Assembly: GCF_005405885.1 (NCBI RefSeq)
Contig: NZ_BJFL01000015.1
Coordinates: 25,835 to 89,834, forward strand
Direction: 5' to 3'
From: Gandjariella thermophila
GTDB taxonomy: Bacteria; Actinomycetota; Actinomycetes; Mycobacteriales; Pseudonocardiaceae
DNA length: 64,000 nt
Shown here: positions 60,149 through 64,000 of the stretch, in pieces
Layout: each line of letters opens with the position of its first letter
Numbering within the stretch: the first letter of the stretch is position 1
Position numbers and translations under genes: made by a program
Notes under the pieces: generated by a model
Seen by the model: the letters and a program-made list of their open reading frames with translations, nothing else
Told to the model about the DNA's origin: nothing
The model's database searches: none

Positions 60149-60463
60149 CCCCACCGCGCTCGACGAGGGGTCACTCCTCATGGTCGGCTGGATGGTGAAC
60201 GGCACCGGGGGCTGTTGCGCCCGGCCGGCGAGGGAGCGCTTGGGTCGGGGCGCGGTGAGTAGTGCGCGGGTGTCGGTGAGGTGGTCGAGCAGTTCGGTGG
60301 TCCGGGTGCGGCTGAAGGCCAGTAGCACCCGGTACCGGCTGGAGGCCGAGGGTGACCGTGAAGGCGTTCAGGCAGGCCAGTCTGAGGACGACGCCGTTTC
60401 GGCCGGGGTGAGGTCGACGGCGGTGCTGCAACTGGTGGCGAAGTCGGTGTCCAGGCACAACAC
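60149..60463. other. Region without a recognisable gene, upstream of a truncated regulator
   Basis: A minus-strand frame here (RVLLAFSRTRTTELLDHLTDTRALLTAPRPKRSLAGRAQQ) has high third-position GC and may be a gene fragment, but matches no family I know. It ends where the DUF5753 remnant starts, so this is probably a rearranged stretch. Confidence 0.4.
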
Positions 60464-60991
60464 GTGCCGGGGAAAGGCGCTGTTGCCGTGATTCCGGGAC
60501 TGCTGCAGACCGAGGCGTATGCGCGGGCGGTGCACGTCCTGGCTCGCCACATGACCGAGCCCGCCGGGGTGGACCGGAAGGTCTCCGTGCGCATGCGGCG
60601 GCAGCAGCGACTGACCGCCGAGCAGGATTCGCTGGAGTTCCACGCGGTGATCTCGGAGGCGGCGCTACGCCGCATCGCGGACACCGACCTTGCCGAGGAG
60701 CAGTTGCGGCACCTCCTGGCCATGGCGGAGCGGCCCAACGTTTCCGTCCGCGTGCTGCCGTTTCGGACCGGCCTGCACGAGAGCATGTCCGGAAGCTTCG
60801 TGCTCCTCGACTTCGCCCCCGAGGTCTCCCTGCCGGTGGCCTTCCAGGAGTACGCGGTGGGCGGCCATCTGGTCGACGATCAGGACGTCGTGGCCGAGCT
60901 GTCCACGCTGTTCGATCATCTGGGCAGGCAATCACTCGACGACGAGGAGGCTGCTCGGCTCATCGCGAACATGTTGAAGAGAACGAGGTAG
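60464..60991 (+). pseudogene. Truncated XRE/DUF5753 regulator lacking its helix-turn-helix
   Basis: The frame matches the DUF5753 ligand domain from VIPGLLQTEAYARAVHVLARHMT to VSLPVAFQEYAVGGHLVDDQDVVAELSTLFDHLGRQSL. Full-length relatives have an N-terminal XRE helix-turn-helix of about 100 aa; here it is replaced by unrelated sequence before about 60487. The product (175 aa) could not bind DNA alone. It still precedes its usual partner, a DUF397 gene. Confidence 0.78.
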
Positions 60992-60994
60992 ACA

Positions 60995-61186
60995 GTGGAT
61001 CTGTCCCGTGCAAGGTGGCGGAAGTCCAGTCGCAGCGGTGGCGGCAACCAGTGTGTGGAACTCGCACTCCTGCCCGCTGGCGCCGCCGTGCGTGACTCGA
61101 AGAACCCGACCGGCCCGGCGCTCGTGGTCGGCCGAACAGCGTACGAGACATTCCTCGACGCGGTGAGGGCCGGCCGCCTCGGCTGA
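60995..61186 (+). CDS. DUF397 protein
   Basis: The 63-aa protein (GTG 60995) has the DUF397 pattern (ARWRKSSRSGGGNQCVELALLPAGAAVRDSKNPTGPALVVGRTAYETFLDAVRAGRL). DUF397 proteins pair with DUF5753 regulators and act on them as modulators, as with BldB/WhiJ-type systems. Its partner here is truncated, so the pair may be non-functional or the protein may act with another regulator. Confidence 0.9.
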   Translation: MDLSRARWRKSSRSGGGNQCVELALLPAGAAVRDSKNPTGPALVVGRTAYETFLDAVRAGRLG

Positions 61187-61194
61187 GAAACCCG

Positions 61195-61232
61195 AACGAC
61201 GGGCGGCCCGGCGCGCCGGGCCGCCCGTCGTT
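61195..61232. terminator. 38-bp perfect palindrome, bidirectional terminator
   Basis: AACGACGGGCGGCCCGGC and its exact complement flank a central GC: 18-bp arms, the strongest hairpin in the window. It separates DUF397 from the convergent EspG-like gene. Confidence 0.8.
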
Positions 61233-61257
61233 GTCAGCCTCTCCCCGATCCCCTCCG

Positions 61258-62031
61258 TCAGCGCAGACCGCGCCGTATCTCGTCGAGTCGGGCGGTGAGT
61301 GACTGAGGGCTTGCCGGAGCCGCGGTGACCCAGATCTGGCCAGACGAGTTGGTGTGTTGCACGAACCACCGGCCGTCCGGCAGGTCGCGCACGTTCAGCG
61401 GGTAGGGGTTACGGTGCCGGCGACCGGAAGCGTCCCTGACCGCGACGTAGAACTGCGCGGCCGCGGTGCGCGGCGCGGCGTCGAGCCGCCGAATCGCGCC
61501 CGCTGCCGGACTGCCCGTCTGTGGCGGGGACAGTCCGGCGAACACTTCGTCGGGACCATGGGCCGTTCCGGTGCCGAGGTCACTGGCCGGGGCAGTGATC
61601 GACTGCGCGTGCGCCGGCGGCGTGCGCGGCAACAGGTCGACCAGCGCCCGGGCATTCGCGTCCGGCCGCAACGGCGTCAGCGTGAGTGCGTCCCCGTTGA
61701 GCACGGCAAGCACGGCGTCGTTGCCGCGCGCGGCGGCCACCGCCGAGAAGTTCGCCGGCGGCCGTTCGGTGGCTATCCAGCCGTAGAACTCGATGCTGGG
61801 ACGGGCCAGCAGTTGGAACGTGGTCAGGAGGTCCCCGTGGAGCCCGCCGCGTCGATCGAACAGGCGGCTCCGCTCCAGTTCGGCCACGGCCCGCTCGATG
61901 CGTCCCGCCAGCGGGGTGTCATCCTCGTGCAGCGGCGCGAGCAGCGCCGGATGCTGCGGGCCGAGTTCCTCGGCGGCCCACGCCACGGCGTAACTGCGTG
62001 CGGAGATGGCCACCTGATGGCGCACCACCAT
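61258..62031 (-). CDS. EspG-family type VII secretion chaperone-like protein
   Basis: The 257-aa protein resembles the ESX-associated EspG family (SIEFYGWIATERPPANFSAVAAARGNDAVLAVLNGDALTLTPLRPD, then AQFYVAVRDASGRRHRNPYPLNVRDLPDGRWFVQHTNSSGQIWVTAAPAS). EspG chaperones bind PE/PPE pairs in the cytoplasm before export. It lies 45 bp downstream of the PPE-like gene on the same strand and is the likely partner for that product. Confidence 0.87.
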   Translation of the reverse strand: MVVRHQVAISARSYAVAWAAEELGPQHPALLAPLHEDDTPLAGRIERAVAELERSRLFDRRGGLHGDLLTTFQLLARPSIEFYGWIATERPPANFSAVAAARGNDAVLAVLNGDALTLTPLRPDANARALVDLLPRTPPAHAQSITAPASDLGTGTAHGPDEVFAGLSPPQTGSPAAGAIRRLDAAPRTAAAQFYVAVRDASGRRHRNPYPLNVRDLPDGRWFVQHTNSSGQIWVTAAPASPQSLTARLDEIRRGLR

Positions 62032-62076
62032 GTTGTGTTGTGTCCCCCAGTACCTTTGTGGTCTGTCTGTTGTGGA

Positions 62077-63534
62077 CTATTCTCCGATGACCGGCGGCGC
62101 GGTCAGTGGGAGGCCACCCACGATCTCGTTCCCGTTGTCCTCACTGACCAGATACGCGGCGGCGCGGTGCTCCCCGTCCTCCTCGCCGCGACCACCCCGG
62201 CCACCGGCCCCCATCGCTCCGGCGCCGGCAGTGCCCGCCGCGCCCGGCCGGCCCGCTGCTCCGGCGACGCCGCCGCGGCGCAGCATGCCCTCCTCCTCGG
62301 CCGCTGCCCCGGCCGCGTTGCCCGGACCGCGCGTGCCAGTACCGGCACCGCTGCCGAAGCGCCCGCCGTCCGCGCCAGCGCCGAACCGTCCACCGCGCGC
62401 GCCCCAGCCGTCCTCACTGGCCCCACCGCCCCGAGCGAACACCGAGCCAGAGCCCTCACCCGGCCCGTAACTCGCCCCGCCGGCCGGACCGAACATGTGC
62501 CAGGAGCCCCCGTCCGGCCGGTAACCGGCGCCACCGCCCGCCGGGGCGCCGGTGGGGTCGAAGGTGCCCGCAGCCGCGCCGGTCGTGGTGGGTGGCACGT
62601 ATCCGGCCGCACTGGTGCTGTCGCCCGGCCCGGTGTATCCGCCGGTCCCCGGCGGTGGAGTCCAGCCGCCACCGGAGCCGACGTGGCCTCCACCCGAGGC
62701 GCCGCCCGGTCCGCCGGTGCTGCCGCCCGAGCCGGGACGCCACGCGGTACGCGGCGGCGGCTGTACCCCGCCGCCGGGCGGTGGCGGCGCGCTGCCCGTG
62801 TCCGACCTCCCCGGGTCCACCGGGCCGGGTTGCTGCGGGATCGCCGCGGCGTTCTGCTGCGTCGGCGGCTGGTACGTGCTGAACGCCTGCTGGTTCTGGT
62901 GCGCGTTCTGCTGGTACGTGGTGACCTGCCGGTCGGTGTCGATCGCGTTCATGACGGCGGGTCCGGCCGTCATCGGGTTCACCGCCATCGGCACCATCAA
63001 CGGATTCGCCTGCGGCGGGTCCTTCGGTACCAGCACCACGCTGTTCTTGGTGCGCTCCCACAACGGAATCTGCGAACCGTACGAGTTCTGCCTGGTGGCC
63101 ACGTGCTGATGGAACGCCGCCGCCGTCGTCACGATCGGCGTCATGTTCTGCTGCGCCGCCTCGGCCGCTGAACCGCTCCAACCGTCACGTAACGCGGCCT
63201 GCGCGTTCCGCGCGTGTGTCTCGCACTCCTGGTAGGTGCCCGCCATCGCGCGCAGGTCTGTCTCGCCGTGCGCGTAGTCGCCGGTGCCGTGCGCCTGGGG
63301 ACCGTGGAACCACTGGTAGATGTCGGCGGGATTGTCCCCGGCCGGCGCATGGCCGTCGAAGAACAGCCGGTCCGCGGCTCGGTCGATCTTCCCCTCGATC
63401 GCGTGGCCGCCCGCCTTGTCGCCGGTGATGGCGGAATACCCGTGGCCGACCGCCCATCCCAGCGCGTGTCCCCCGGCGTCCGCCGCGCGGTCGATCGCGC
63501 CGACGGCCCCGTGGTACCACTCGCCGAACCCCAT
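62077..63534 (-). CDS. WXG/PPE-like type VII secretion substrate
   Basis: The 485-aa protein has a WXG100-like helical N-terminal half with the turn WSG (LRDGWSGSAAEAAQQNMTPIVTTAAAF), a middle Pro/Gln-rich linker (PPPPGGGVQPPP) and a Gly/Ser/Ala-rich C-terminal half that ends AAYLVSEDNGNEIVGGLPLTAPPVIGE. The C-terminal signature is common in Pseudonocardiaceae PPE-type exported proteins. The ATG abuts the stop of the DUF3558 gene. Confidence 0.85.
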   Translation of the reverse strand: MGFGEWYHGAVGAIDRAADAGGHALGWAVGHGYSAITGDKAGGHAIEGKIDRAADRLFFDGHAPAGDNPADIYQWFHGPQAHGTGDYAHGETDLRAMAGTYQECETHARNAQAALRDGWSGSAAEAAQQNMTPIVTTAAAFHQHVATRQNSYGSQIPLWERTKNSVVLVPKDPPQANPLMVPMAVNPMTAGPAVMNAIDTDRQVTTYQQNAHQNQQAFSTYQPPTQQNAAAIPQQPGPVDPGRSDTGSAPPPPGGGVQPPPRTAWRPGSGGSTGGPGGASGGGHVGSGGGWTPPPGTGGYTGPGDSTSAAGYVPPTTTGAAAGTFDPTGAPAGGGAGYRPDGGSWHMFGPAGGASYGPGEGSGSVFARGGGASEDGWGARGGRFGAGADGGRFGSGAGTGTRGPGNAAGAAAEEEGMLRRGGVAGAAGRPGAAGTAGAGAMGAGGRGGRGEEDGEHRAAAYLVSEDNGNEIVGGLPLTAPPVIGE

Positions 63535-64000
63535 CTACGATTCCCCCTTCAACGTCTTCATGATCGCGTCGGCGACCTTCTGTGTTCGCGGACAGGTGTC
63601 GGTGTAGTCCGGCGGCGCGTCGACGCCGCTCTTGAGCTGGACGAAGACGTTGACCGCCAACTGGTTGGTGACGCCCACGTCGATCGTGCAGGCTCCGCTG
63701 TGTCCCGTTTCACTCCCACTGACGGCGATCACCGCGGGGTAGCCTTCGATGTCCGGCAGCGGCTGGAAGCGCCCGTAGGTTTCCTTCTGGCTGTAGATGT
63801 CGCCGAGGCCGTGTCCGGCGGTGAGGAAGCCCACGCCCAACGACATTTTCGACGGGCCGTTGGTGTCGGTCCAGCCGCAGGCGGGGCCGGTGGGGTCCTG
63901 GTTGTCCACTTCGCCGCGTGCGGCCACGTTGAGCGCTCGCAACTGGGCGGGGGTGAGCACGCCGCACGGGTCCTTCTGGAACCGGGTGGTGTCCAGGGGG
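63535..64000 (-). CDS. DUF3558 lipoprotein, C-terminal part, cut by window edge
   Basis: From the window edge the minus frame reads PLDTTRFQKDPCGVLTPAQLRALNVAARGEVDNQDPTGPACGWTD, the DUF3558 domain of actinobacterial lipoproteins, to the TAG at 63535. Two Cys (DPCGVL, PACGW) are family-typical. The N-terminal lipobox is outside the window. It heads the PPE-like/EspG-like operon. Confidence 0.9.
   Translation of the reverse strand, partial: PLDTTRFQKDPCGVLTPAQLRALNVAARGEVDNQDPTGPACGWTDTNGPSKMSLGVGFLTAGHGLGDIYSQKETYGRFQPLPDIEGYPAVIAVSGSETGHSGACTIDVGVTNQLAVNVFVQLKSGVDAPPDYTDTCPRTQKVADAIMKTLKGES

Noticed and set aside
1..64000. tRNA, rRNA, CRISPR array, prophage or insertion sequence
   Set aside because: No cloverleaf-like sequence, regularly spaced repeats, transposase or phage structural gene was recognised by eye; a tRNA scan would be decisive.

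Overview
The window is about 64 kb of very GC-rich DNA with GTG starts, strong third-position GC bias, an Lsr2 nucleoid protein, an incomplete conservon-type signalling set, trHbN, DUF397/DUF5753 remnants and an EspG/WXG-PPE-like/DUF3558 type VII secretion cluster. Together these point to a filamentous actinobacterium of the Pseudonocardiaceae, most like Amycolatopsis. That placement is inference from gene content; no rRNA or tRNA gene was seen.

Layout. 0-6 kb: edge of an acyl-CoA synthetase gene, a FIST sensor with a GAF-GGDEF diguanylate cyclase, a secreted GH18 chitinase and a small membrane protein. 6-12 kb: nagA behind a DasR-type operator, then two divergent large ATPase/TPR regulators, only one of which keeps a LuxR DNA-binding domain. 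12-22 kb: an IclR regulator facing a complete pobA-pcaIJHGBDC operon (4-hydroxybenzoate via protocatechuate to 3-oxoadipyl-CoA), followed by a 5'-truncated methyltransferase and an MFS transporter. 22-26 kb: a PucR-type regulator and a Tat-exported molybdenum hydroxylase (large plus 2Fe-2S subunit). 26-31 kb: lsr2, a broken phyH-like gene and an incomplete conservon (sensor kinase, roadblock, DUF742, no GTPase). 31-34 kb: amidohydrolase and acyl-CoA ligase. 34-39 kb: DivIVA-like protein, flavohemoprotein plus trHbN, DUF1232 protein, and a permease behind a copper-type palindrome. 39-46 kb: Tat F420 oxidoreductase, P-loop kinase, BrkB-like protein, MscS channel, GatD and a pseudokinase. 46-60 kb: sedolisin, XRE regulator, zinc-motif protein, isolated ctaD, an orphan gas-vesicle gene pair, a class A PBP with a PASTA-like tail, MarR/YceI, and GH20 hexosaminidase behind a second DasR-type site. 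60-64 kb: truncated DUF5753 gene, DUF397 gene and type VII secretion genes on the minus strand.

How genes work together. The chitinase, GH20 hexosaminidase and NagA cover chitin or amino-sugar use, and the last two carry matching DasR-like operators 53 kb apart. The pob/pca operon is translationally coupled almost throughout and has an IclR-type palindrome in its divergent promoter. trHbN and the flavohemoprotein look like a coupled NO-detoxification pair.

The least expected structure is a 35-36 bp repeat present three times (1936-1971, 25681-25715, 27504-27539 minus). Each copy begins with the TGA stop codon of the upstream gene, in that gene's orientation, and ends in GACCTGCGATG. One copy supplies the start codon of the GGDEF gene. 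One precedes an 18-codon mini-ORF whose stop overlaps the next ribosome site. One lies exactly at a junction where a conservon has no GTPase gene and a convergent phyH-like gene has lost its 3' end.
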